Shown here: piece by piece, positions 34,883-42,887 of the stretch
Layout: each line of letters opens with the position of its first letter
Position numbering within the stretch: the stretch's first letter is position 1
NCBI RefSeq assembly: GCF_000272475.1
Contig: NZ_AKFJ01000121.1
Location: 32,645-96,644 of the forward strand
DNA from: Novosphingobium sp. Rr 2-17
Lineage (GTDB): Bacteria; Pseudomonadota; Alphaproteobacteria; Sphingomonadales; Sphingomonadaceae
DNA: 64,000 nt
Reading direction: 5' to 3'
Made by a program: the position numbers and the translations under genes
Notes under the pieces: model-generated
Database searches by the model: none
What the model saw: the letters and a program-made list of their open reading frames with translations, nothing else
What the model was told of the DNA's origin: nothing

Positions 34883-35335
34883 ATGAGCGACGTTACGGCG
34901 CCGGTTTACGACACGGCGAAGATTCTCGCGGCTTTGCCGCATCGGTATCCGATGTTGCTGGTCGACCGCGTGGAAACGATCTCTGAGGAGGAGATCCACG
35001 CGGTTAAGGCGGTGAGCTTTAACGAGGGGTTCTTCCAGGGGCATTTCCCTGGCCGTCCGATCATGCCCGGCGTCCTTCAGATCGAGGCGCTGGCACAGGC
35101 GGCGGGTATCCTCGCCATCGAAAGCCTCGGGCTCGCCGGAACCGGTAAGCTCGTGTATTTCATGGCGATAGAGGAAGCCAAGTTCCGTAGCCCGGTCACA
35201 CCCGGCCACTTGCTCGACTTGCGTGCCGGCTTCGTTCAGAAGCGGTCGCGGGTCTGCAAGTTCTGGGGCAAGGCCTCGATCGGCGACAAGGTGACGTGCG
35301 AAGTCAACTTCACAGCGATGATCGCGGATAGTTGA
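34883..35335 (+). CDS. fabZ: 3-hydroxyacyl-ACP dehydratase FabZ
   Basis: Hot-dog-fold enzyme dehydrating beta-hydroxyacyl-ACP in fatty acid elongation. The 150-residue protein has L-P-H-R-Y-P-M-L-L-V-D, the catalytic His54 in G-H-F-P-G-R-P-I-M-P-G-V and Glu68 in Q-I-E-A-L-A-Q. In most Gram-negatives fabZ lies between lpxD and lpxA; here it directly follows ompH and neither is present, fitting a sphingomonad without LPS. Confidence 0.95.
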   Translation: MSDVTAPVYDTAKILAALPHRYPMLLVDRVETISEEEIHAVKAVSFNEGFFQGHFPGRPIMPGVLQIEALAQAAGILAIESLGLAGTGKLVYFMAIEEAKFRSPVTPGHLLDLRAGFVQKRSRVCKFWGKASIGDKVTCEVNFTAMIADS

Positions 35336-35385
35336 GGCGCTTGCATTTCCGGGCGCACCGCTGTAAGCGCGCGCCTTTCCCGGCA

Positions 35386-35403
35386 GGCCGGTTGGAACCG
35401 GCC
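35386..35403 (+). promoter_or_regulatory. Hairpin in the rpmE leader
   Basis: A perfect 8-bp stem GGCCGGTT/AACCGGCC with a two-base loop ends 20 bases before the rpmE ATG. No T run follows. It may end the fabZ transcript or act in the rpmE 5' leader. Confidence 0.45.
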
Positions 35404-35423
35404 GCATGCAGAGAGACAGAACG

Positions 35424-35651
35424 ATGAAGGCCGATACGCATCCCGACTACCACACGATCACGGTTCAGATGACCGACGGCAGCACCTTCCAGACGCGCTC
35501 CACCTGGGGCAAGGAAGGCGATACGCTGGTTCTGGACATCGATCCCACTTCGCACCCGGCCTGGACCGGCGGCAAGGCGCAACTGCAGGACGGTGGCCGC
35601 GTGGCTCAGTTCAACAAGCGTTTCGGCGGCCTTTCGCTCACCAAGAAGTAA
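35424..35651 (+). CDS. rpmE: 50S ribosomal protein L31 (cysteine-free form)
   Basis: Small ribosomal protein of 75 residues. It has M-K-A-D-T-H-P-D-Y-H, S-T-W-G-K-E-G and D-P-T-S-H-P-x-x-T-G, typical of alphaproteobacterial L31. No cysteine is present, so it is the zinc-independent (C-minus) type. The ATG at 35424 gives the conserved N-terminus. It is followed by an intrinsic terminator. Confidence 0.95.
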   Translation: MKADTHPDYHTITVQMTDGSTFQTRSTWGKEGDTLVLDIDPTSHPAWTGGKAQLQDGGRVAQFNKRFGGLSLTKK

Positions 35652-35679
35652 GCGAAAAGCGCCATCGAGAGATGAAAGA

Positions 35680-35705
35680 GGGCGGTCCTGCGGGGCCGCC
35701 CTTTT
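35680..35705 (+). terminator. Intrinsic terminator after rpmE
   Basis: A 9-bp stem (35680-35688 with 35693-35701, one G-U pair, four-base loop) is followed by TTTT. Confidence 0.85.
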
Positions 35706-35862
35706 GCGTTGCAGGTTCCGCGCGTGAGGAGCGAGGCGTCTATGCAAGGCGCGCGATCTGCTGCAATAAGGTGTCGATAAGGTGCGGTTAGCGGAACATT
35801 AGCGCGTTCGTCGGCTTATCGCGATCAGGCAGGTGTGTCCTGCCCGCTATTGGAGAGACCTG

Positions 35863-36399
35863 ATGATGCGATCGTTCCGTCCGTTTGCTGTTGCTGCCCT
35901 GGCTCTGGGCGCTCAGGTTGCCGTGCCCGCGATGGCGGCCGACGCGCCGATGATCCACGCCGATGTGATCGATATCACCGGCAAGACGATCGGCATGGTC
36001 ATGGTCCAGCAGACGCCGGCAGGCGTGCTGGTCACCACCGACATCAAGGGGTTGCCCGAAGGGGATCACGGCTTCCATTTCCACGAAAAGGGCATCTGCG
36101 ATCCAGCGCAGAAGTTCACCACGTCGGGCGGCCACTTCGCCACCGGGCACAAGCACGGCCTGATGACCATGGGCGGCCCACATGGCGGTGACATGCCCAA
36201 CCAGCATGTCGGCGCGGACGGCGTGCTCAAGGGGCAAGTGCTCAACACCGGGGTGACTCTGACCCCTGGCGCGATGTCGGTGTTCGATGCCGATGGCACC
36301 GCGCTGGTGATCCATGCCAAGCCCGACGACTACACCAGCCAACCCGCCGGCAATGCCGGTGATCGCCTGGCCTGTGCCGTGATCGCCAAGCCAAAGTAA
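35863..36399 (+). CDS. sodC: Periplasmic Cu/Zn superoxide dismutase
   Basis: Dismutates superoxide in the periplasm. The 178-residue protein has a signal peptide cleaved after A-M-A (about residue 26). Metal ligands are F-H-F-H (His72, His74), the bridging G-G-H-F (His91), K-H-G, P-H-G-G-D and a late V-I-H. The disulfide cysteines appear in G-I-C-D and R-L-A-C. GGAGAG precedes the start; two adjacent ATGs (35863, 35866) are possible. It is monocistronic. Confidence 0.93.
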   Translation: MMRSFRPFAVAALALGAQVAVPAMAADAPMIHADVIDITGKTIGMVMVQQTPAGVLVTTDIKGLPEGDHGFHFHEKGICDPAQKFTTSGGHFATGHKHGLMTMGGPHGGDMPNQHVGADGVLKGQVLNTGVTLTPGAMSVFDADGTALVIHAKPDDYTSQPAGNAGDRLACAVIAKPK

Positions 36400-36437
36400 G
36401 GCCAAGATGCGTTGATGAAAACGCATCTGCTCATCCT

Positions 36438-36604
36438 TCGTCATTGCGAGCCGCCAAAAGCGGCGCGGCAATCCAGGGCGGTTTATGCAGCCCTGGATTG
36501 CTTCGCTGCGCTCGCAATGACGAACATTGGTGGGGAATGAGTGCCAGCGGCCTGTAGTCCCACGTTTTCCATCGTCATTGCGAGCGCAGCGAAGCAATCC
36601 AGAG
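36438..36604. repeat. Three copies of an inverted intergenic repeat
   Basis: The motif TCGTCATTGCGAG followed by GCGCAGCGAAGCAATCCAG occurs at 36572-36604 in full, at 36491-36523 in inverted orientation, and at 36438-36478 in a variant whose middle is replaced by CCGCCAAAAGCGGCGCG. The first two copies face each other and can form a long imperfect hairpin. This motif is familiar as a dispersed extragenic palindrome in sphingomonads. The surrounding 36400-36711 holds no gene. Confidence 0.85.
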
Positions 36605-36711
36605 CGGTGGGGCACTGCGTTGGTCGCATTGCCGAACTCAACGTCGATGGCGAATGGCTGGCGAATAAAGGGTTTCCCGCCAAGCCGCAGTAATACTCGC
36701 TCAGCTCCCAG

Positions 36712-37344
36712 CTAAACCCAGGGGCGCTCGCGATACCACTGGGTGATGACGTACTTGCGGCCCCGGCGCACTTTCATCGCGTGGTGAAGCGTCGCCGGGT
36801 TGGGCTGGCGGTCCGGCTTGCGATTGTTCCAGGCGACCAGCTTTCCGCGTTCGGGCTGGATCAGCTTGTCGATCTCGCGAAACCGAGTCGCACCGCCGGC
36901 ATCGACTTCGTTCAGGTAGACCATGAAGGTCCAGGTCCGTTGGCCTGAGGCAGAGCAGTACCGCTGGTAGTCGGCGGTGCCTGGCTCGAACGTATCGGTA
37001 TGCGCCTTGAACTGCTGCCCCACTTCGTAGCGCTGGCCCTGCAAGGGTTCGGCGTGGGCCGGATCGATTCCCGACAGCCGCGCCAGCTTGGCCGCCAGAT
37101 CCGCCACCGCCGGAACCTGGGCCGAGAGGTCGCACGTCGAACTGGTGCGAAAGGCATCGTCACCGGTGAAGTCGGCGATCGTGGAAGGGCGGTGCTCCGC
37201 CTCGATCAGCGCCACCAGTTCTTCGCATTCCGGCGCGCTCAGAAAATCCTTCACGATGAACAAGTCCAGCCGCGAGGAGGGGAAGCGCTGCACGCCCGGC
37301 AAAGAGAGCAAGTGCGCAGCCGATGATTCGCCGGGTCCATCCAT
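36712..37344 (-). CDS. 2OG-Fe(II) oxygenase, prolyl 4-hydroxylase-like
   Basis: A 210-residue dioxygenase of the P4Hc type. The iron triad is His115/Asp117 in A-H-T-D-T-F and His188 in L-H-H-A-M, and the 2-oxoglutarate-binding Lys197 lies in G-R-K-Y-V-I-T-Q-W. The W-R-E-R-P-W type end is typical. Bacterial members may hydroxylate EF-Tu or small molecules; the substrate is unknown. No signal peptide. It stands alone between the repeat region and tRNA-His. Confidence 0.9.
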   Translation of the reverse strand: MDGPGESSAAHLLSLPGVQRFPSSRLDLFIVKDFLSAPECEELVALIEAEHRPSTIADFTGDDAFRTSSTCDLSAQVPAVADLAAKLARLSGIDPAHAEPLQGQRYEVGQQFKAHTDTFEPGTADYQRYCSASGQRTWTFMVYLNEVDAGGATRFREIDKLIQPERGKLVAWNNRKPDRQPNPATLHHAMKVRRGRKYVITQWYRERPWV

Positions 37345-37527
37345 GATGCGCCTCGTTTAGCGGCCCGGCGTGCCGGGGAAAATGCGCTGGCGGCGAGGGC
37401 GTCAGAATTTTTTCGCTTTGCAACCTGCGCCTCGTGTGCAAAGGGGCGCCTCCGCAGTGATGGCGCTTTGGCGTCGTCTTGCGAAAGGAACCGGCACCGG
37501 CCCGTCAGGCCCGGAATGCCGAGTGTG

Positions 37528-37604
37528 GCGACCGTAGCTCAGTTGGTTAGAGCGCCGGTTTGTGGTACCGGAGGTCGTGGGTTCGAACCCCATCGGTCGC
37601 CCCA
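37528..37604 (+). tRNA. tRNA-His (anticodon GTG)
   Basis: A 77-base cloverleaf with acceptor arms GCGACCG/CGGTCGC, anticodon stem CCGGT/ACCGG and loop TTGTGGT (anticodon GTG). The discriminator is C, and G at 37527 is positioned to be the tRNA-His-specific G-1. CCA is encoded. Confidence 0.96.
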
Positions 37605-37726
37605 TTTTTCCCTAGGTCAGGCAATCGACGCGGCGGTCCGGTCGATTTGCCATTTCCCCTATATGCCCCGCCGTTACATCTGAGCCACTTGCTAGTGTGA
37701 CAACGCGCGGTAGAAGCGCGGCTGAC

Positions 37727-38458
37727 ATGCACGGCTTCGCCAATCCCGCCCGATTCCTGCGCATTGCCCGTTGGCTGATGCCGCTCTGCCTTGCGGCGGG
37801 GCTGGTAGTGACGCTTGGCGCGCTCGCCTGGGGCCTGTTTGTGGCGCCAGCAGAGCGTCTGCAGGGTGAGACGGTGCGGATCGTCTATCTCCACGTTCCC
37901 GCCGCGTGGCTGGGCATGGCGGGCTGGATCGGCATTGCCAGCGCCAGCTTCGCGCAGCTCGTCTGGCGCCATCCGCTGTCCGCCATCGCCGCGCGCGCCT
38001 GTGCGGTGCCCGGCGCGATGTTCACTGCCGTTTGCCTCATCACCGGGTCGCTGTGGGGCCGTCCGGCCTGGGGCACCTGGTGGGTATGGGACGGACGGCT
38101 GACCAGTATGCTGGTGCTGCTGTTCCTCTATTTCGGCTGGATGGCGCTGGCGCAAGCAACCGAAGCGTCCGATGCCGACGACAACAAGGCGCCGGCGATC
38201 TTCGGGCTGGTAGGCGCGGTCAACATTCCGATCATTCACTATTCGGTGATCTGGTGGAACAGCCAGCACCAGGCGCCTAGCATCACCATGGGCAAGTCGG
38301 CCATGGCGGGATCGTTTCTGTGGCCGCTGCTGATCGCGATGTTGGGCTTTACGCTGATCTTCGCCGGCGTCGTGCTGGCACGGATGCGGGGCATCCTGGC
38401 AAACCAGCAAGCCGAGGCGCGCTTGCGCCGCCGTGCTTTGACCGACGAGGCCTTTTGA
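37727..38458 (+). CDS. ccmC: Heme export protein CcmC
   Basis: Six-helix inner-membrane protein that loads heme onto CcmE in cytochrome c maturation (system I). The 243-residue protein has the tryptophan-rich W-G-T-W-W-V-W-D motif and the flanking heme-ligand histidines in Y-L-H-V-P and I-I-H-Y-S. The ATG at 37727 is preferred over a GTG ten codons upstream. No ccmA or ccmB is found next to it; the operon starts here. Its stop overlaps an ATG that opens the mini-ORF chain before ccmD. Confidence 0.94.
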   Translation: MHGFANPARFLRIARWLMPLCLAAGLVVTLGALAWGLFVAPAERLQGETVRIVYLHVPAAWLGMAGWIGIASASFAQLVWRHPLSAIAARACAVPGAMFTAVCLITGSLWGRPAWGTWWVWDGRLTSMLVLLFLYFGWMALAQATEASDADDNKAPAIFGLVGAVNIPIIHYSVIWWNSQHQAPSITMGKSAMAGSFLWPLLIAMLGFTLIFAGVVLARMRGILANQQAEARLRRRALTDEAF

Positions 38459-38507
38459 TGCGACAGGCGATCTGATGCGGGAGGCGATCTAATGCGCGAG
38501 GCGATGG
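38457..38507 (+). repeat. Three tandem 17-base units at the ccmC-ccmD junction
   Basis: Units at 38457-38473, 38474-38490 and 38491-38507 share ATGCG-N2-AGGCGAT. Each contains an ATG. The first two read as five-codon ORFs (M-R-Q-A-I-stop at 38458-38475 and M-R-E-A-I-stop at 38475-38492), and the third begins ccmD (M-R-E-A-M). Every stop shares one base with the next ATG, and the ccmC stop shares one base with the first. Because 17 is not a multiple of three, each repeat shifts the frame. Confidence 0.92.
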
Positions 38508-38632
38508 ACCCCTGGATCTTCGTGATTGCAGCGTATGCCATCGGCGTAGGCGCAACGCTCGCCATGGTCGGCTGGGCACTGATTACGATGAAGCGCGCTG
38601 AAAAGCGCCGCGACGAGACGAGGAAGCGCTGA
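38492..38632 (+). CDS. ccmD: Heme exporter protein CcmD
   Basis: Small membrane protein of 46 residues that helps release holo-CcmE from CcmC. One membrane helix is visible (W-I-F-V-I-A-A-Y-A-I-G-V-G-A-T-L-A-M-V-G-W), followed by the basic tail M-K-R-A-E-K-R-R-D-E-T-R-K-R typical of CcmD. Position between ccmC and ccmE confirms it. Start at 38492 or the internal ATG at 38504. Two repeat-derived mini-ORFs lie immediately upstream, which should make its translation depend on reinitiation or on a ribosome site inside the repeat (GGGAGG at 38479-38484). Confidence 0.9.
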   Translation: MREAMDPWIFVIAAYAIGVGATLAMVGWALITMKRAEKRRDETRKR

Positions 38633-38634
38633 CA

Positions 38635-39111
38635 ATGGTTGCGGGAAGCTCCGCCTCTGCGCCGCTCAAGGCCAAGCATCAGCGATTGGTGCTGCTGCTG
38701 ATTGCCCTGGCGGTGTTGATCGGCGCCGGGCTGCTGGCGGCTTGGGCGCTGCGCAACCAGGCGAGCTATTTCTACGTGCCGAGTGAGATCGTCGCCAATC
38801 CGCCCGATGCGGACCGGGCCGTGCGGCTGGGCGGCATGGTCGAGCGCGGCTCGCTCAAGACCCAGGCCGATGGCGTGACGATCGACTTCATCGTCGAGGA
38901 CGGCAAGGCGCGGGTGCCGGTGATGTTCAAGGGCATCGTCCCGTCGTTGTTCGTCGAAGGATCGGGCGTGGTCGCCGAAGGCAAGATGGCCAAGGGCGGC
39001 ACCTTTGTGGCCGACAACCTGCTCGCCAAGCATGACGAGAAGTACGTGCCGCGTGAAATGCAGAACATGACGCAGGAACAAGCCAAGCAAGTCGTGGCCC
39101 AAACCCAATGA
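38635..39111 (+). CDS. ccmE: Cytochrome c-type biogenesis protein CcmE
   Basis: Periplasmic heme chaperone anchored by one N-terminal helix (about 18-38). The 158-residue protein carries the heme-binding motif H-D-E-K-Y with covalent-heme His133 and Tyr137, and the OB-fold R-L-G-G-M-V-x-x-G-S. It starts two bases after ccmD and precedes ccmF. Confidence 0.96.
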   Translation: MVAGSSASAPLKAKHQRLVLLLIALAVLIGAGLLAAWALRNQASYFYVPSEIVANPPDADRAVRLGGMVERGSLKTQADGVTIDFIVEDGKARVPVMFKGIVPSLFVEGSGVVAEGKMAKGGTFVADNLLAKHDEKYVPREMQNMTQEQAKQVVAQTQ

Positions 39112-39139
39112 TGGCAATATCGAACAGGGTGGGGCCGCG

Positions 39140-41101
39140 ATGATCGCCGAGCTGGGCCTTGCCGCGCTGTGGTTGGCTGCCGCGCTGGCGGCGTTGCAAT
39201 TGCTGGCCGGTGCGCTGGCTCTGACCGAGCGCGGCGCGAGCATGGCCGGCGTCGTGCGGCCGGTGGCGGTGGTGCAGGGCTTGCTCGCGCTCACCGCGTT
39301 CGCGTGCCTGCTCTATGTCTTTTCCGTCACTGACCTGTCGGTGAAGCTGGTCGCGGCCAATTCGCATTCGATGAAGCCGCTGATCTTCAAGATCGCGGCG
39401 ACCTGGGGCAACCACGAAGGCTCGATGCTGCTGTGGGTGACGGTGATGGGCCTGGCCGGCGGCTTCGTCGGGCTGGTCGAACGCCGCCTCCCCGAGCGGA
39501 CGATGCTGGCGACGCTGGCGGGGCAGGCTTTCGTCAGCCTGGGCTTCTACGCGTTCCTGCTTATCGCCTCGAACCCGTTCGAGCGGCTCGATCCGGTGCC
39601 GGTGGAGGGCAATGGCCTCAACCCGCTGCTGCAGGACTACGGCCTCGCGTTCCATCCGCCCACGCTGTACCTGGGCTACGTCGGTTTGTCGGTGGCGTTC
39701 AGCTTCGCCATCGGCGCGCTGGTGACGCGCGAGGTCGGCCCGGCGTTCGCCCGCGCGATGCGGCCCTGGGTGCTGGGCGCGTGGATTTTCCTGACGCTGG
39801 GTATCACCGCGGGTTCGTACTGGGCGTATTACGAGCTGGGCTGGGGCGGCTGGTGGTTCTGGGACCCGGTGGAGAACGCGTCGCTGATGCCGTGGCTGGC
39901 AGCGACCGCGCTGCTCCATTCGGCGGGCGTTCTGGCGGCGCGCAATGCCCTTCGCGCGTGGACGATGATGCTGGGGGTCGTCGCCTTCTCGATGTCGATG
40001 ATCGGCACGTTCCTGGTGCGCTCGGGCATCCTGACCAGCGTTCACGCCTTCGCGGTCGATCCCGAGCGGGGCAGCTTCATTCTGGCCCTGCTGGCGATCT
40101 ACATCGGCGGGGCGTTGCTGCTGTTCGGCCTGCGGGCGGGCACCGTGACCGAGGGCGAGCGCTTTGCCGTGGTCAGCCGCGAAGGTGCGCTGGTGTTCAA
40201 CAACGTGATGCTCACCGCGATCCTGGGCATCGTCTTGTTCGGGACGCTCTATCCGCTGGTGGCCGAGACGATGGGCGCCAAGGTTTCGGTCGGGCCGCCG
40301 TACTTCAATCCGATGAGCGCGCTGTTCGCGATCCCGATGTTCCTGGTGCTGGCGGTCGGCCCGATGCTGCGCTGGCGGCAGGACCGGTTCAGCCGGGTGG
40401 GCAAGAACCTGGTGATCCCGGCGATGCTGGTCATCGCGGTGGGAATTGGCGTGTTCGCGATCGGCGGGGTGGCGCTGCTGCCATTCCTGGGATTTGCGCT
40501 GGCAGCGGGCTTGGCCTGGGCCAGCCTGTTACCGCTGAAGGGCCGCAACTTGCGCCGCACCCCGTTGCCGATCTGGGGAATGGTCACGGCGCATTTCGGC
40601 ATCGCCGTCTCGCTGTTCGGGATGAGCAGCGAAAGCGCCTTCTCGGTCGAAAAGCTGGTCGCGCTGAGGGTCGGCGAAGTGACCGAGGTGGGGCCGTGGA
40701 GCGTGAAGCTCGATACGGTGGAGCCCGTCGCAGGGCCAAACTGGACGGCGCTGGAGGCGCGCCTGCTCGTGCGGTACGGGGCCGATGGTGATGTGCAAAA
40801 AGTGCTGCCGCAAGCGCGCAGCTTCTGGGCGCCGGTGCAGCAGACCAGCGAATCGGCGTTGCTGACGCGCTGGAACGGCCAGCTTTACACGGTGCTGGGC
40901 GGCGAATCGCCGGGCAAGGGCGGCGCCGATCGCTGGCAGTTGCGCTTGTGGTGGAAGCCGTTCGTGCCGCTGATCTGGCTGGGCGGCGTGCTGATCGCGC
41001 TGGGCGGGGTGCTGGCGCTCGCCGGGCATGTCCTGGCCGACCTCAAGCGCATCGTCGCGCGCGGCAAGATCGCCTATCGGCGGCAAAGGCAGGGGCGATG
41101 A
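39140..41101 (+). CDS. ccmF: Heme lyase subunit CcmF
   Basis: Large inner-membrane protein attaching heme to apocytochrome c. The 653-residue protein has about fifteen helices, W-G-N-H-E-G-S-M-L-L-W early and the WWD motif W-G-G-W-W-F-W-D-P-V-E-N-A-S. The periplasmic domain lies near residues 500-600. Its stop overlaps the start of the thioredoxin-like gene (ATGA). Confidence 0.96.
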   Translation: MIAELGLAALWLAAALAALQLLAGALALTERGASMAGVVRPVAVVQGLLALTAFACLLYVFSVTDLSVKLVAANSHSMKPLIFKIAATWGNHEGSMLLWVTVMGLAGGFVGLVERRLPERTMLATLAGQAFVSLGFYAFLLIASNPFERLDPVPVEGNGLNPLLQDYGLAFHPPTLYLGYVGLSVAFSFAIGALVTREVGPAFARAMRPWVLGAWIFLTLGITAGSYWAYYELGWGGWWFWDPVENASLMPWLAATALLHSAGVLAARNALRAWTMMLGVVAFSMSMIGTFLVRSGILTSVHAFAVDPERGSFILALLAIYIGGALLLFGLRAGTVTEGERFAVVSREGALVFNNVMLTAILGIVLFGTLYPLVAETMGAKVSVGPPYFNPMSALFAIPMFLVLAVGPMLRWRQDRFSRVGKNLVIPAMLVIAVGIGVFAIGGVALLPFLGFALAAGLAWASLLPLKGRNLRRTPLPIWGMVTAHFGIAVSLFGMSSESAFSVEKLVALRVGEVTEVGPWSVKLDTVEPVAGPNWTALEARLLVRYGADGDVQKVLPQARSFWAPVQQTSESALLTRWNGQLYTVLGGESPGKGGADRWQLRLWWKPFVPLIWLGGVLIALGGVLALAGHVLADLKRIVARGKIAYRRQRQGR

Positions 41102-41649
41102 GCGCGCCCACACCCCAACCCTCACGCTGGGCGATCTGGCTGCCGTTGGCGTTGTTCGGCGCGATCGTGGTGCTGGTCGCCATCGCGCTGTACAAGCCGG
41201 CGGACAAGACCGTCACCAGCCAGCTCGTGGGCAAGGCGATGCCGCAGTTCAATTTGCCCGCCGCGCTGCCGGGCCGTCCGGGGCTGGACAGCAAGATCCT
41301 GGCGAACGGCAAGCCGCATTTGGTCAACATCTTCGCAAGCTGGTGCATCCCTTGCGGGGTCGAGGCGCCGCAACTGGCCGCGCTCGCCAAGGCCGGGGTG
41401 CCGATCGAGGGTATCTCGGTGCGCGACAGTGCCCAGAACCTCACCCAGTTCCTCGACCAGCACGGCGATCCCTATCAGCGCATCGGTGCCGACGACGACG
41501 GCCAGATCCAGCTCGCGCTTGGATCGTCCGGGGTGCCCGAGACGTACGTGGTCGATGGCCAGGGCCGCATCGTCTACCAGCACATCGGCGAAATCCGGCC
41601 CGAGCATCTCGAACTGCTCATGGGCAAGCTGAAGGACGCTGGCGCATGA
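41098..41649 (+). CDS. ccmG: Thiol:disulfide interchange protein CcmG/DsbE
   Basis: Membrane-anchored periplasmic thioredoxin that keeps apocytochrome cysteines reduced. The 183-residue protein has an N-terminal helix (about 12-31) and the active site W-C-I-P-C (Cys83, Cys86), with G-V-P-E-T-Y-V-V-D supplying the cis-Pro loop. It is coupled by four-base overlaps to ccmF before and ccmH after. Confidence 0.95.
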   Translation: MSAPTPQPSRWAIWLPLALFGAIVVLVAIALYKPADKTVTSQLVGKAMPQFNLPAALPGRPGLDSKILANGKPHLVNIFASWCIPCGVEAPQLAALAKAGVPIEGISVRDSAQNLTQFLDQHGDPYQRIGADDDGQIQLALGSSGVPETYVVDGQGRIVYQHIGEIRPEHLELLMGKLKDAGA

Positions 41650-42068
41650 CGCGGCTGTTCGGGCTGATCCTCGCCGCGCTGGCGCTGGCCTTCGCGCTGC
41701 CGATCGCGGCGCAGGAGGAGCAATCGACCGCGCCTTACGCCTATCGCCAGCTTGACGATCCGGCCAAGGAAGCGCGCGCGATGGACCTCATGCAGACGCT
41801 GCGCTGCCTGCAGTGCCAGGGGCAGTCGATTGCCGATTCGGACGCGCCGATCGCCGGCTCGATGCGCTCGCTGGTGCGCGAGAGGATCGCGCACGGCGAA
41901 GATCCCGAGGCGATTCGCCGCTGGCTGATCGAGCGCTACGGCGATTACGTGAGCTATGCACCGCAGATATCGAGCCTGACCTGGCCGTTGTTCGCAGTGC
42001 CGGTGGCGTTGGTCCTGCTGGCCGCAGTCCTGCTGCGCCGCCGGTTCAAGCGGGGAGGGGCGCTATGA
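41646..42068 (+). CDS. ccmH: Cytochrome c-type biogenesis protein CcmH
   Basis: Periplasmic thiol-redox subunit of the heme lyase complex. The 140-residue protein has a signal sequence (about 1-22), the L-R-C-L-Q-C-Q motif (Cys54, Cys57) and a C-terminal membrane anchor near 113-131 followed by R-R-R-F-K-R. This is the short CcmH/CycL form; the TPR part is a separate gene next to it. Confidence 0.95.
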   Translation: MTRLFGLILAALALAFALPIAAQEEQSTAPYAYRQLDDPAKEARAMDLMQTLRCLQCQGQSIADSDAPIAGSMRSLVRERIAHGEDPEAIRRWLIERYGDYVSYAPQISSLTWPLFAVPVALVLLAAVLLRRRFKRGGAL

Positions 42069-42766
42069 CGTGGCTGGCCGTGATCGTGCTGGCGCTGGTG
42101 TGCCTGGCGCTGTTGATTTTCGTATTCAAGGCCCCGCGCGGGACGTGGGAGGCGATTGCCTCGGCACTGCTGTTGGGCGTTGCCGGCTATGCCTTGCAAG
42201 GATCGCCCGGCCTGTCGGGAACGTCCAAGGAATCGTCCGAGCCGTCTGCCGGTCGCGATGCGGCGGCCATGGTGGAAGCGCGCGCGAAAGTCTCTAACCG
42301 AGGCATCCCGGACGCCAACAAATGGGTGGTCATCGCTGACGGTCAGGCCCGCCACGGCCAGTACGGCACCGCCGCCGAAGTGCTGCGCGGCGCGATCGAG
42401 GCTGACCCCAAGAACTCCGAGGCGTGGCTGGCGATGGCCAACGCGCTGCTCGCCCACGCCGATGGGCAACTGACGGCGCCCACCCTCTATGCCTACCGCC
42501 GCGCCGCCCTGGCGGACCCGGATGCGCCAGGGCCGCCGTTCTTCCTCGGGCTCGCTTTCGTCCAGAACGGCCAGTTCGCCGATGCACGAGCCTTATGGGC
42601 CGGCGTGGTCGAGCGTGCCCCTGCGAACGCCAAGTGGAAGCCGCTGCTGGCCCGCCAGATCGCCGCGCTCGACGCGCTGATCGCAGCCCAGAAACAGGCT
42701 GGCTCATCAGCCGGAGCGCAACCGGGGGCACAACCCCCTTTGCCGCCTGCAACTTCGGCTCCTTGA
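42065..42766 (+). CDS. ccmI: CcmI/CycH-like TPR protein
   Basis: Apocytochrome c chaperone of the heme lyase complex. The 233-residue protein has two N-terminal helices (about 2-21 and 30-46), then TPR-like repeats (W-V-V-I-A-D-G-Q-A-R-H-G-Q-Y-G-T-A-A and L-A-M-A-N-A-L-L-A-H) and a Pro/Ala/Gly tail. Translational coupling to ccmH and position at the end of the ccm operon support the call. Confidence 0.88.
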   Translation: MTWLAVIVLALVCLALLIFVFKAPRGTWEAIASALLLGVAGYALQGSPGLSGTSKESSEPSAGRDAAAMVEARAKVSNRGIPDANKWVVIADGQARHGQYGTAAEVLRGAIEADPKNSEAWLAMANALLAHADGQLTAPTLYAYRRAALADPDAPGPPFFLGLAFVQNGQFADARALWAGVVERAPANAKWKPLLARQIAALDALIAAQKQAGSSAGAQPGAQPPLPPATSAP

Positions 42767-42887
42767 ACTGATCTTGAATGGGACGCGTTGCTTTCTAAGT
42801 AACGTTGCTTGGCTCGGATCATGCTGCTAACGGCGACGCCTTGCCGCAGCCGCCCTATGGTCTGCGAGTCCACAACAGGACGCCCTG

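Noticed and set aside
36400..36711. Insertion sequence at the inverted repeats
   Set aside because: No transposase frame and no terminal inverted repeats bounding a unit; it is an extragenic palindrome cluster.
38457..38507. CRISPR-like array at the short tandem units
   Set aside because: The units are contiguous 17-mers without spacers. No other CRISPR array or cas gene was seen in the window.
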